This document shows positions 26,240-35,128 of a stretch of DNA of 64,000 bases, one piece after another (within the stretch, counting starts at the first letter, position 1; each line of letters begins with the position of its first letter). The DNA is from Pirellulales bacterium. Lineage in GTDB: Bacteria > Planctomycetota > Planctomycetia > Pirellulales > Lacipirellulaceae. The notes under the pieces were generated by a model. It ran no database searches, was not told where the DNA came from, and saw nothing but the letters and a program-made list of their open reading frames with translations. Made by a program: the position numbers and the translations under genes. The stretch spans positions 22,795-86,794 of the forward strand of contig JANQOF010000081.1 in the NCBI GenBank assembly GCA_028279215.1, read 5' to 3'.

Positions 26240-26376
26240 GAGTTGATTGGCAGACGGGGCGACAGGCGTTCCAATTCTGCCGGCCCGCCAATCTGGCTGT
26301 AGGTCGTTGCTGCCCCGGCCCTAGCTCCTACCCCGTTACACTGATTCATTCCCCTGCTGCGACGAGGCAAACACTC

Positions 26377-28074
26377 GTGGATACCGGTGCGCTACTTGTC
26401 AGACGCGGACTCCTGACGGACGCGCAGATCGCCCAACTGCAAGAGGCGGAAAACGGTGAACTCGGCCGCATTGAAATGGTAGCCGTTGATCGTGGCTGGG
26501 TGGGTGAGGATGAGGTACTCTCTGCGCTCGGCGACGAAATTGGCGTCGACGTGATCGATCTTGAGCACGCGGAAGTCGATCTAAGCCTTATCAACGAGTT
26601 TCCGCAGCGGCTCATTCACCGCTACGACTTGTTCCCCGTGCGGCGAGACAACGGCTCGATCGTGGTTGCCACGAGCAATCCGTTTGACCTCTATGCACTA
26701 GACGAGTTGGCTAACCATACCGGGCGACACATCGAACCGGTTCTCGCCGAGCGGCGGCAAATCGCCGAGCGCATCAAGAATCACCTGGGAGTGGGCAGCG
26801 AAACGGTCGAGGGCTTACTGGCAGCCCGGCAAGACGAGATCCAACTGCTCGAGGACATTGAGGCCGGCGACGCCGAGTTGGCCGAAGAGGCCCAAGAAGC
26901 ATCGGTTGTTCGCCTAGTGAACGAGATTCTGCTCGAGGCAGTCGAGACGCGAGCCAGCGACGTTCACATCGAGTCGCAAGGCACCGGCATAAAGATTAGG
27001 TACCGGATCGATGGCATCCTCCACGCCCAACCGGTGCCACCGGAAATCAATCATTTCCACGCCGCGATCATAAGCCGGTTGAAAATCATGGCGCGGCTGA
27101 ATATCGCCGAGAAGCGATTGCCGCAAGATGGCCGCATCAAGCTTCGTGTGTCGGGCCGAGAGGTCGACGTCCGCGTAAGCGTGATCCCGATGATCCATGG
27201 CGAAAGCATAGTCATGCGTTTGCTCGACAAAGGGGCCATGGAGTTCTCACTTACGAAGCTTGGCATGGACGCGGAGTTGTACGAGAAGTTCAGCCAATTC
27301 ATCCACATGCCGCACGGAATTGTGTTGGTTACCGGTCCAACAGGTTCGGGCAAGACCACCACGCTCTACAGCTCGCTGCTCGAAATCAAGAGCGAAGACA
27401 CGAAGATCATTACCACTGAGGACCCGGTCGAATACCAACTCGAGGGTATCAATCAGATTCAGGTGCACCCGAAGATTGGGCTCACGTTCGCCCAGTCATT
27501 GCGATCAATTCTACGTCACGATCCTGATGTGGTGCTGGTTGGAGAAATCCGTGACCACGAGACGGCCGAGAATGCCATCCAAGCCGCGCTGACCGGCCAC
27601 CTTGTGTTCAGCACGCTGCACACCAACGACGCACCGAGCGCATATACGCGACTGGTCGACATGGGCATCGAACCATTTCTCGTTGCTAGCACGATCGAAG
27701 CCGTGATGGCCCAACGATTGGTTCGCCGGCTATGCCAGGAGTGCCGGCGGCCGTACCGCCCCGACCGAGACGATTTGCCGCAAGACTTTCCGTGGGCCGA
27801 ACTCGAGGAACACGGCGGCCAGTTGTATGAGCCCACTGGTTGCCGCAAATGCCGCGAGATTGGCTTCGCGGGTCGGCAAGGCATCTTTGAATTGTGCCCC
27901 ACCACCGACTCGGTACGACAACTGGCCCACGACCGCGCGAGCAGTTGGGACATCCGCCAGGCGGCCCTCAAAGATGGGATGCTCACGCTGCGCCAAGACG
28001 CCTGGAAAAAAGCAATCGCCGGCATCACCACTGTCGACGAAGTACTACGCGTAACCAAGGGAGACGCATTGTAG
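26377..28074 (+). CDS. gspE: Type II secretion ATPase GspE
   Basis: The cytosolic assembly ATPase of the type II secretion system, 565 residues. An N-terminal GspE-N domain (about 1-150) precedes the ATPase core. Walker A is GPTGSGKTT, the Asp box is TTEDPVEYQLEGINQIQV, Walker B is LVGEIRDHETA and the His box is STLHTNDA. A four-cysteine zinc site (CQECRRPY ... CRKC) marks GspE/PilB rather than PilT. The start is GTG 26377 with GAGG upstream. It is the first gene of a long same-strand cluster. Confidence 0.95.
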   Translation: MDTGALLVRRGLLTDAQIAQLQEAENGELGRIEMVAVDRGWVGEDEVLSALGDEIGVDVIDLEHAEVDLSLINEFPQRLIHRYDLFPVRRDNGSIVVATSNPFDLYALDELANHTGRHIEPVLAERRQIAERIKNHLGVGSETVEGLLAARQDEIQLLEDIEAGDAELAEEAQEASVVRLVNEILLEAVETRASDVHIESQGTGIKIRYRIDGILHAQPVPPEINHFHAAIISRLKIMARLNIAEKRLPQDGRIKLRVSGREVDVRVSVIPMIHGESIVMRLLDKGAMEFSLTKLGMDAELYEKFSQFIHMPHGIVLVTGPTGSGKTTTLYSSLLEIKSEDTKIITTEDPVEYQLEGINQIQVHPKIGLTFAQSLRSILRHDPDVVLVGEIRDHETAENAIQAALTGHLVFSTLHTNDAPSAYTRLVDMGIEPFLVASTIEAVMAQRLVRRLCQECRRPYRPDRDDLPQDFPWAELEEHGGQLYEPTGCRKCREIGFAGRQGIFELCPTTDSVRQLAHDRASSWDIRQAALKDGMLTLRQDAWKKAIAGITTVDEVLRVTKGDAL

Positions 28075-28188
28075 GAACGACCAATGGCGAATGAACAATG
28101 AACAGGAGGAGTTCTCGTTGGTCATCGGTCCTTCGTCATTGGGATTTCGCGTGCATGAATCTGACCCACGTGTCTTTGATCGTTCAGG
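28075..28188 (+). repeat. Imperfect inverted repeat between gspE and gspF
   Basis: CCAATGGCGAA at 28081-28091 can pair with TTCGTCATTGG at 28132-28142 (11 pairs, one G-U). The region also carries the near-direct repeats AATGAACAATGAACA and GTTGGTCATCGGTCC, a degenerate variant of the same motif. It resembles the low-complexity intergenic elements scattered in many environmental genomes. It may fold in the operon RNA and lower gspF expression relative to gspE; this is inference. Confidence 0.45.
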
Positions 28189-29397
28189 ATGCCTGACTTC
28201 GCATACATCGCCCGCAATTTAACCGGTCAGCGTGTCGAAGGCACACTGATGGCGGGGAGCGAGCGCGAAGCGCTGGCGCAACTTGCCGGGCGAGACCTCT
28301 TTCCGGTAAAGGTGTCGGCCGACAAGTCCGCAGTTGCGGTCACTGCAGGTCAGGCGATTAAGGTCCCTTCGCGCGTCGTCGCGCCGGTCTACTCGCAGCT
28401 CGCGGCGCTACTGAGAAGCGGCGTACCGCTGTTGCGGTCGCTACAGGTGATCTCCGAGCAGACGTCGCAGTCTAAGCTTCGAGCTGTACTGGAAGACGTG
28501 CGTAGCCGCGTGGAAGACGGTACGACGCTGGCTGATGCCATGGCACACAATCCCAAAGCGTTCGATGAACTGTCGGTGAGCATTGTGCGAGCTGGCGGAG
28601 AGGGCGGATTCTTGGAAGATGCGCTCGAACGAGTTGCCGCGTTCACCGAACAACAGGGCGAACTTCAAAGCCGCGTGATGGGCGCACTTGCTTACCCTAT
28701 GATGCTGATGGTGATTGGTTCGGCGATCGTCACAGGATTGATGATCTTCGTTGTACCGAACTTCAAGGAACTGTTCGCCAATCTCGAAGCGCAGGGCGAA
28801 TTGCCGATGGTCACCACCGGCCTGCTGGCGTTTAGTGGGATGCTGCAGCAATACGGCATCTTCCTGGCTGTCGGTTTGATTGGACTGTTGTTCTTCATGC
28901 AGCGGTATTTCAAAACGCCAGAAGGCCGTCGCGAACTCGATCGATTTCGACTCAAGGTACCCATGGCCGGGGACATCTATCTGAGCCTCGCAGTGGCTCG
29001 ATTTTGCCGAGTACTGGGAACACTACTTCACGGTGGCGTGCCTATCGTCCGCTCGCTAGAAATTTCCGCCGACTCGACCGGTAATCGGGTGTTGAAGGAA
29101 GCGGTCGAAAGTGCATCCGAGAACATCTCCGCCGGCGAGAGCCTCGCTGAGCCGCTCGGAGAAAGTGGGCACTTTCCGAAGAACGTGGTGGAGATGATCG
29201 CCGTCGCCGAGCAGTCAAACAGCCTCGAGACCGTGCTGACGCAAATAGCCGACTCGTTGGAACGGCAAACTTGGCGAAAGCTGGATCTCGCCGTCCGGCT
29301 GCTCGAACCGCTATTATTGGTAGTGCTAGCGATTATCGTGTTGATCGTGGTCATGGCCTTGTTACTACCGGTCATTAAAATGGGTAGTACCGTCTAG
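28189..29397 (+). CDS. gspF: Type II secretion inner-membrane platform protein GspF
   Basis: A protein of 402 residues with the duplicated GspF/PilC architecture. Two T2SF domains (about 66-190 and 268-390) sit around membrane helices near 165-190, 215-240 and 368-395 (LLLVVLAIIVLIVVMALLLPVIKMG). The N-terminus FAYIARNLTGQRVEGTLMAGSEREAL is typical. It forms the membrane platform on which GspE acts to add pseudopilins. It is separated from gspE by a 114-base gap with an inverted repeat. Confidence 0.95.
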   Translation: MPDFAYIARNLTGQRVEGTLMAGSEREALAQLAGRDLFPVKVSADKSAVAVTAGQAIKVPSRVVAPVYSQLAALLRSGVPLLRSLQVISEQTSQSKLRAVLEDVRSRVEDGTTLADAMAHNPKAFDELSVSIVRAGGEGGFLEDALERVAAFTEQQGELQSRVMGALAYPMMLMVIGSAIVTGLMIFVVPNFKELFANLEAQGELPMVTTGLLAFSGMLQQYGIFLAVGLIGLLFFMQRYFKTPEGRRELDRFRLKVPMAGDIYLSLAVARFCRVLGTLLHGGVPIVRSLEISADSTGNRVLKEAVESASENISAGESLAEPLGESGHFPKNVVEMIAVAEQSNSLETVLTQIADSLERQTWRKLDLAVRLLEPLLLVVLAIIVLIVVMALLLPVIKMGSTV

Positions 29398-29509
29398 TAT
29401 CCAAATGCAAATCACTTCGCCGAGCCGCAAGGTTTGGCGTGCAGCTTCCCCCTTCCCTGCTCGCAGTGAGCAGCCCGCCTACGAACGATTGAAAGAGGAG
29501 ACAGGTGAG

Positions 29510-29944
29510 ATGTCACGACAACGGAATCTAGCTCGCGCGCGTCGCCAGGGTTTTACGCTGATTGAATTGCTGTTGGTCCTTGCCATTCTGGTGGTATTAG
29601 GCTCGATGACCGTCGCCTTCTTCGGCGGTACACGAGAGAAGGCCCTGAAGGATGCAGCGCGAGGACAATTGGGAATCTTCGAACGTGCCATCGATCGATT
29701 CCACTTCGACATGCAGCGCTACCCAAACAGCCTTGATGAACTCATCAAAAAACCGTCCGGCGAGGACGCCGAAATGTGGCCCGGCGCCTACCTGAAGGGT
29801 AGCGAAATAAAGGAAGACCCTTGGCGCAACGCCTACCGGATCGCCGTGCCAGGCAAGAAAAACAGCGAGAGCTACGACATTTGGTCGCTCGGACCCGACG
29901 GCCAAGATGGTACCGACGACGATATCGGCAACTGGGACAAATGA
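29510..29944 (+). CDS. gspG: Type II secretion major pseudopilin GspG
   Basis: The main pseudopilin, 144 residues. The prepilin cleavage site is RRQGFTLIELLLVLAILVVLG, cut after the glycine with Glu at +5. The C-terminal half is the GspG domain with the calcium-binding loop region (DPWRNAYRI ... YDIWSLGPDGQDGTDDDIGNW). I start it at ATG 29510, preceded by AGGAGACAGG, rather than the ATG at 29405, which would give an implausibly long leader. No prepilin peptidase (GspO) gene is in the window. Confidence 0.95.
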   Translation: MSRQRNLARARRQGFTLIELLLVLAILVVLGSMTVAFFGGTREKALKDAARGQLGIFERAIDRFHFDMQRYPNSLDELIKKPSGEDAEMWPGAYLKGSEIKEDPWRNAYRIAVPGKKNSESYDIWSLGPDGQDGTDDDIGNWDK

Positions 29945-30028
29945 CACTTGGGTATTCCTCTGTGTAATCCGCTGAGCGAATACCCGGGCGGATGCTTGCG
30001 GCGTTGCCTCTTAAGCCCCACCCATCGC

Positions 30029-30586
30029 ATGAATTTTACGCGCCCATTACGAAACGGCTTCACGCTTGTCGAGCTACTATTGGTGCTTGCGCTGCTTGTT
30101 GTGATCGCGGGTTTCACCGTAGCAGCTCTAGATGGGACGTTGCTGCAATCCAAACTGCGAAAAGGGGTCGAGCAGGTTCGCACGGCATGGAGCGAAGCTC
30201 GTTTGCAGTCGGTATCAGGCGGAGAGCGATTGGCGTTCACATGCCTGGTGGGAGGACGCGATTTTCGCCTGACGTCTTGCAACGACCTGATTGTTCCGCA
30301 AGGCGGAAACCAAGCTGCGCCGGCAGCCGTGCAACAATTGCCGGAAGGCGTTGTGTTCCAAAGCGTCGAGGCACGGCCAAGTACCGTGACGGCGAGCGCG
30401 GCGCAAGTGATGCCTACCGCAGCAGGCCAGTGGTCGGCCCCGGTCGTCTTTTGTCCCAACGGCACCTCTTACGACGCGCACGTGGTGCTTGAATCGAGCA
30501 CTGGTCGACGAACGCAACTCGCGCTGCGAGGACTGACATGCACCGCCGAATCGTCGGACGTCACCAACCTGAGCGAGAGGCGGTGA
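30029..30586 (+). CDS. gspH: Minor pseudopilin GspH-like
   Basis: A pseudopilin of 185 residues with the cleavage motif RNGFTLVELLLVLALLVVIAG at its N-terminus. The rest is a beta-rich globular domain typical of GspH (FTCLVGGRDFRL, WSAPVVFCPNGTSYDAHVVLES). Start ATG 30029 places the motif seven residues in. Its TGA shares one base with the ATG of the next gene, a coupled pair. Assignment as GspH rests on order and on the PNGT-type C-terminal strand. Confidence 0.88.
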   Translation: MNFTRPLRNGFTLVELLLVLALLVVIAGFTVAALDGTLLQSKLRKGVEQVRTAWSEARLQSVSGGERLAFTCLVGGRDFRLTSCNDLIVPQGGNQAAPAAVQQLPEGVVFQSVEARPSTVTASAAQVMPTAAGQWSAPVVFCPNGTSYDAHVVLESSTGRRTQLALRGLTCTAESSDVTNLSERR

Positions 30587-31017
30587 TGTTGACAACAGAA
30601 CAACCCTACTTCGATCGCCGACCAAGCGGCTTCACCTTGCTGGAGGTGATTCTCGCAATCGCTATCTTGGCGCTGTCGTTGGCGGCAATCGGCGAGGTGG
30701 TTCGCTCGGCGTTTGGCAACGCTTCGGACGCTGCTGATGGGCTGGAAGCCCGTATCGTGGCCGAAAATGTGCTTGACCAGATCAAGTGTGGGGAGATCGA
30801 GATAGCGGACTCCGGCCCTACCCAAATGAACCAGAACGAAGCGTTTAGCGATTGGGCCGTCCAGTTGTTGGTGGAGCCGACAGCGGTAGAAGAATTGGTG
30901 CAGGTGCGTGTGTTGGTCGGACGAACGCTCGATCCCAATGAACGGCCAGCGTGCGAGCTAGTCCGCTGGTTCCAAAACCCTGATTCCGTCGTCGCTGCCT
31001 CCGCGACATCCTCGTAG
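30586..31017 (+). CDS. gspI: Minor pseudopilin GspI-like
   Basis: A pseudopilin of 143 residues with RPSGFTLLEVILAIAILALSLAAI. The LEV instead of IEL and the string ARIVAENVLDQIKCGE fit GspI. It should join GspJ and GspK in the tip complex. ATG 30586 overlaps the stop of gspH by one base. The short C-terminus is normal for GspI. Confidence 0.88.
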   Translation: MLTTEQPYFDRRPSGFTLLEVILAIAILALSLAAIGEVVRSAFGNASDAADGLEARIVAENVLDQIKCGEIEIADSGPTQMNQNEAFSDWAVQLLVEPTAVEELVQVRVLVGRTLDPNERPACELVRWFQNPDSVVAASATSS

Positions 31018-31028
31018 ATTCACGCCTA

Positions 31029-32009
31029 ATGCCATCGTTCCACAGTAATCGCCGCGGGTTTACGCTCATCGAGCTGATACTGGCGCTAGGTCTCTCGGTA
31101 GTGCTCATGGCCTTGTTAGCGTCGGCGTTAGGGCTGGGCGTAACGCGAGCGGTGGGCAGTCGCGAAAAGGTTGAGCGGGCGCGACTCATCGATGGCATCG
31201 TGTCACTGGTGCGCGGCGACGTCCATCGGGCGGTCATTTACGACCCTCAGGATACATCGGCGGCGATGGAGCTTGCCGAAGCGAGTGCAGGCTTCAACGT
31301 CGACTCAATAGACGAAATCTCATCCAGCACCGGCGGTAGTCCGCCGGAGGGAGGCTCGGAAAGCGGCGGAGGCTACTCGGCGACAGCTGATAGCGAATCT
31401 ACCAATATCTCGCTTCGTCGTCCCCTAGGCGTCTACGGAACGATCGAGGAACTTCAGATCGACGTACTGCGAGAACACTCGCAGTTCGAAGTCGATGCAA
31501 CCGGCGCGGTTGTCGCGCCAACGGCAACCTCGGGAATTACGACCGTGCGATACGCATTTGGACAAGGCACCGATTCGCTTGGTGAATTGTCGACGCAACG
31601 CGAAGGGCAACTTTCCAGTGGTTTGACTCGGCAAGAAGTCAATCGCGATCTGTTGAACTGGGGCACCCAAACTGGTAACGCCGCCGCAGTGGCTGGAGTT
31701 CCGCAGGTGGTGGCCCCAGAAGTCTTGCGTGCCGAGTTTCGCTACTTCGACGGTGTCGAACTACTCGAAACCTGGGACAGCCAGTTGCTCGAAGGTCAAA
31801 TGCCGCAAGCCATTGAAATGCGGCTTTGGCTCGTCGAAAAGCGAGCCGAGGATGGCCCTCGAGTCGCCAAAGCCAGGTCGCTTCCGTACGTGGTGACAAT
31901 TGCACTGCCAGGGACATGGAATGCAACGGACGCCGACGTGGTTGGCACTACCACCTCCGACGACTCGACTTCTAGCGACTCATCCTCCTCCAATGGGGCA
32001 AATCGATGA
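31029..32009 (+). CDS. gspJ: Minor pseudopilin GspJ-like
   Basis: A pseudopilin of 326 residues, longer than most GspJ (about 200). It has RRGFTLIELILALGLSVVLMALL, then an acidic, Gly/Ser-rich insert at about 90-125 (SSSTGGSPPEGGSESGGGYS) before the beta-rich domain with LRAEFRYFDGVELLETWDSQ, a typical GspJ strand. It ends in a Ser/Thr/Asp tail (TTSDDSTSSDSSSSNG). The stop overlaps gspK (ATGA). Confidence 0.88.
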   Translation: MPSFHSNRRGFTLIELILALGLSVVLMALLASALGLGVTRAVGSREKVERARLIDGIVSLVRGDVHRAVIYDPQDTSAAMELAEASAGFNVDSIDEISSSTGGSPPEGGSESGGGYSATADSESTNISLRRPLGVYGTIEELQIDVLREHSQFEVDATGAVVAPTATSGITTVRYAFGQGTDSLGELSTQREGQLSSGLTRQEVNRDLLNWGTQTGNAAAVAGVPQVVAPEVLRAEFRYFDGVELLETWDSQLLEGQMPQAIEMRLWLVEKRAEDGPRVAKARSLPYVVTIALPGTWNATDADVVGTTTSDDSTSSDSSSSNGANR

Positions 32010-33616
32010 GGCGCGGCGACACATCGATGAAGCGTTCGGCGCAGGGCAGCGTTCTTCTGACGGTGCTCATTGTGGTGGTGATGCTTACCATCACTTGCGT
32101 CGCGTACTACGATTGGTCGTTCGCCGAGTACAAATCGGCAGGCATCGGCCAGCGGCAATTACAAGCAAATCTGGCTGCCGAGTCGGGCATCGAGTACCTT
32201 CGCTATCTGCTCTCTCTCGACGAGTCTTACCTGGCCACCGAAGGCGGCCTGACGAACAATGCGATGGGCATGCAGGCGGTGTTGCCGGACATGGAGGGCC
32301 AAGTCCCTACCCAAGCGGCGCTGCGGTGCCGATTCTCGGTCGTTTCGCCGGCGGTCGACACCTACGGTGAGTTTACCGGCTTGCGGTATGGTCTGGAGGA
32401 CGAATCTGCGCGGTTGAACCTCAACACCATCCTGGTGGCCGACGCCCGCGATCCCGAGGCGGGAATCGGCCGGATGTTGTTGATGTCCCTGCCCGGCATG
32501 ACCGAATCGATGGCAGATGCCATTCTCGACTGGATCGACGAAGATGAAGAGCCACGCGAGTTAGGTGCCGAGCGAGAGCACTATTCCAGCCTCAGCCCGC
32601 CTTACGAACCGCAAAATGGTCCGTTGGAGAGCATCGACCAGTTGCTGTTGGTACGCGACGTGACTCCGGAACTGCTCTACGGATTCGACCGAAACAAGAA
32701 CTTCCAAATCGACGCGACCGAAGCACAACTCTACGCGGTAAATGACGTCGACAACAGCACAGGCAGCATGAACCGTGGGTGGGCTGCGTATCTTACATTG
32801 CGCAGCGCTGAGAAGAACCTGCGATCCGACGGAACGCCAAAAATCGACATTAACTCCGATGACCTTGAAGCTTTGCACGAAGAGCTGAGCGAAGTGCTCG
32901 ACGAAGAACAAGCGAGCTTCATCATTGCCTATCGCCAAGGGGGGCCGTACGACGAAGACAACAACGAAGGCCCATCCGCAAGTCCCGACGAAGAGACAAA
33001 GGGCGCCGCGTCGGTTAATTTTGACTACGAACAAGGCGGATCGGTGCCGATCAACTCCATACTCGATGTGATTGGCGTTCAATCGAGGGTAGTAGAGAAA
33101 GGACAGACCCAGCGGACGATCGTTGATATTGCGTTCCCAGACGACCCCGGTTCCATGGGCAGCTACCTACCGTTGCTGATGGAGAACTGCACTGCGGGCG
33201 GTCAAGATGTCATTCCCGGGCGGCTGAACATCAATCAAGCTCCCCGCGTACTTCTGGCGGGAATTAGTACCGCCATGCCGGATGCCTTGCCGCCCCAAGC
33301 GGTCGAGCAGATTCTGGCCAATCGATCGTTCGAGCCAGCAATCGATCGCCCCGAGCAACTCTATGAGACTTGGCTGCTCACCCAAGGCGTAGTTTCGCTT
33401 GAGGAGATGAAGCTATTGATGCCATTAGTCACCGCTGGTGGCGACATCTTCCGAGCCCAGGTCGTCGGCTACTACGAGGCAGACGGCCCCTGTACGCGAC
33501 TTGAGGCGGTAGTGGACAACACCGGTGGTACTCCACAGATCACGACGATTCGCGACTTCTCTCCGCTGGGGGCCGGGTTCACTGTCCAACAGTTGGGCTA
33601 CACGGCTGATCAATAA
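32006..33616 (+). CDS. gspK: Minor pseudopilin GspK
   Basis: The large tip pseudopilin, 536 residues; the usual length is about 320-350. The N-terminus (QGSVLLTVLIVVVMLTITCVAYYDW) lacks the +5 glutamate, as GspK characteristically does. The SAM-like repeats are seen as LNLNTILVAD ... LPGMTESMADAILDWID, and LNINQAPRVLLAGI ... AVEQILANR. The extra length comes from an inserted region at about 235-390 with acidic stretches. It caps the pseudopilus. Confidence 0.9.
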   Translation: MRRGDTSMKRSAQGSVLLTVLIVVVMLTITCVAYYDWSFAEYKSAGIGQRQLQANLAAESGIEYLRYLLSLDESYLATEGGLTNNAMGMQAVLPDMEGQVPTQAALRCRFSVVSPAVDTYGEFTGLRYGLEDESARLNLNTILVADARDPEAGIGRMLLMSLPGMTESMADAILDWIDEDEEPRELGAEREHYSSLSPPYEPQNGPLESIDQLLLVRDVTPELLYGFDRNKNFQIDATEAQLYAVNDVDNSTGSMNRGWAAYLTLRSAEKNLRSDGTPKIDINSDDLEALHEELSEVLDEEQASFIIAYRQGGPYDEDNNEGPSASPDEETKGAASVNFDYEQGGSVPINSILDVIGVQSRVVEKGQTQRTIVDIAFPDDPGSMGSYLPLLMENCTAGGQDVIPGRLNINQAPRVLLAGISTAMPDALPPQAVEQILANRSFEPAIDRPEQLYETWLLTQGVVSLEEMKLLMPLVTAGGDIFRAQVVGYYEADGPCTRLEAVVDNTGGTPQITTIRDFSPLGAGFTVQQLGYTADQ

Positions 33617-33655
33617 GACTCGCAGCGCACGCGCACGCTGCATAGAATAGACTCC

Positions 33656-35128
33656 ATGGCCGACTTACTGCTCATTGACTGGGACGACCACGAAGCGCGA
33701 CTCTTGACGGGTAGCACGAGCGGTGGCGGGCTGCGTGTCGAGAAGGCGCTCGCCGCTCCGGTCGAAGGCGATGCCTCGCCAAACACGATTGCCGCAGCGC
33801 TGAGGCCAATTCTCGCCAATCTGTCGCATGGCAAGCGCAACGTGGTGCTGGTGCTGGGAGGTCGTGACGTTCAAAGTCGTTTGCTCCGCGTGCCGCCCGT
33901 GCCAACCGACGAATTGCCCGATCTGGTTCGCCTTCGAGCAAGCACCGAGTTTCCGATTGCCGACGACGCGGCCGCCATCGACTTCTTGCCAATCGACGAG
34001 CAGGCTGGTCAGCCGATCACCGTGTTTGCCGCCAGGATGACCGCCAAGACGATAGCTGCGGCGCGGGAGGTTTGCAACAAACTCCACGTTTCTCCTGACT
34101 CTATCACTATGCGAGGGTGTGGCGTTGCGATACTCGCCGCGGCACACAACAGGCCAGCGAATGTGGGAGTAGGACTACTCATTGTGCGTCGTGGCACTGA
34201 GCTCGATTTGGTTGGCACGCTCAACGACCGGCTCGCGTTGGTACGTTCGGTGTCGCTCGCAAGCGACTCTAATGCCGACTCGCTTGGACCAGCAGCAGCG
34301 CGAGAGATCCGTCGCACGTTGGCCGCCATCACGAGCGAACTGGTGGCGAGTCACGTCGACTCAACTACCTGGGTCGTGGGCGACGAGACCGACAAACAAC
34401 TGGCTGACTATTGCAGTCGAGGGCTGCCGCGTCAGATTCAGCAGGTAGAGTATGCGGATCTCGTATCCAGTGACGTCGCGTGGCCCGACGGCGCCGTCGC
34501 ATTCGCCGGCATGAACGGAATGGGTTTGGCGCTGGCAAAGCGTAAGCTGCCCATCGACTTCTTGTCGCCTCGCAAACCTGCCGAAAAACCGACGCCTGTA
34601 AGGGCGTATGCACTTGCAGCAGCATTGGCGGCGCTCGTGTTTCTCGGTGGAGGTTGGCTGTCTTACAGCAAGGTTGCTTCGCTGGAGCGGGCCGCCGCCG
34701 CGGACATCGAAGAGCGACAAGTTGTGGACAGTGATGTCGAGAAGTTAGCGGACGAGGTGAGAAACTCCCGGGATGTCGAGCAATGGTTGGCGACCGATGT
34801 GAACTGGCTTGATGAAATCGATCGCATCGCCACGACGCTACGCCCCGAGCCTCTAGACAATCATGACGAGTTTCAACCCGATCGCGATGTGGTGCTATCG
34901 TTGTTGTCTGCCAAGAAGGCGGCGGCCAAACGGGGCGTTGGCGGCACCATCGAACTCGATGGTGGAGTCCGCGACGAAGACGTACTTGAGAACCTCGAGA
35001 ACCAGCTGCGCGGCCCAGGCCGGCAGGTCAACCCGAAAACGTTGATCAAGGACTCCGAAGAAGCGCCTTACATCTGGGCGTTCCGCGCTGAAGTCGTCGT
35101 CACTCCAGACTTGGAGGGCCGACAATGA
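33656..35128 (+). CDS. gspL: GspL-like (PilM/PilN-type) assembly protein
   Basis: A protein of 490 residues. The N-terminal 300 residues form a PilM/GspL actin-like domain (LLLIDWDDHEARLLTG, VVLVLGGRDVQSRLLRVPPVPTDELPDLVRLRA), which in GspL binds GspE. One membrane helix at about 321-340 (AYALAAALAALVFLGGGWL) leads to a coiled and ferredoxin-like periplasmic part. It thus has the fused cytosolic-plus-periplasmic shape of GspL. The stop overlaps the next gene (ATGA). Confidence 0.85.
   Translation: MADLLLIDWDDHEARLLTGSTSGGGLRVEKALAAPVEGDASPNTIAAALRPILANLSHGKRNVVLVLGGRDVQSRLLRVPPVPTDELPDLVRLRASTEFPIADDAAAIDFLPIDEQAGQPITVFAARMTAKTIAAAREVCNKLHVSPDSITMRGCGVAILAAAHNRPANVGVGLLIVRRGTELDLVGTLNDRLALVRSVSLASDSNADSLGPAAAREIRRTLAAITSELVASHVDSTTWVVGDETDKQLADYCSRGLPRQIQQVEYADLVSSDVAWPDGAVAFAGMNGMGLALAKRKLPIDFLSPRKPAEKPTPVRAYALAAALAALVFLGGGWLSYSKVASLERAAAADIEERQVVDSDVEKLADEVRNSRDVEQWLATDVNWLDEIDRIATTLRPEPLDNHDEFQPDRDVVLSLLSAKKAAAKRGVGGTIELDGGVRDEDVLENLENQLRGPGRQVNPKTLIKDSEEAPYIWAFRAEVVVTPDLEGRQ

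Noticed and set aside
33622..33641. Hairpin GCAGCG...CGCTGC between gspK and gspL as terminator
   Set aside because: The stem is only six pairs, there is no T-run, and the genes continue on the same strand.
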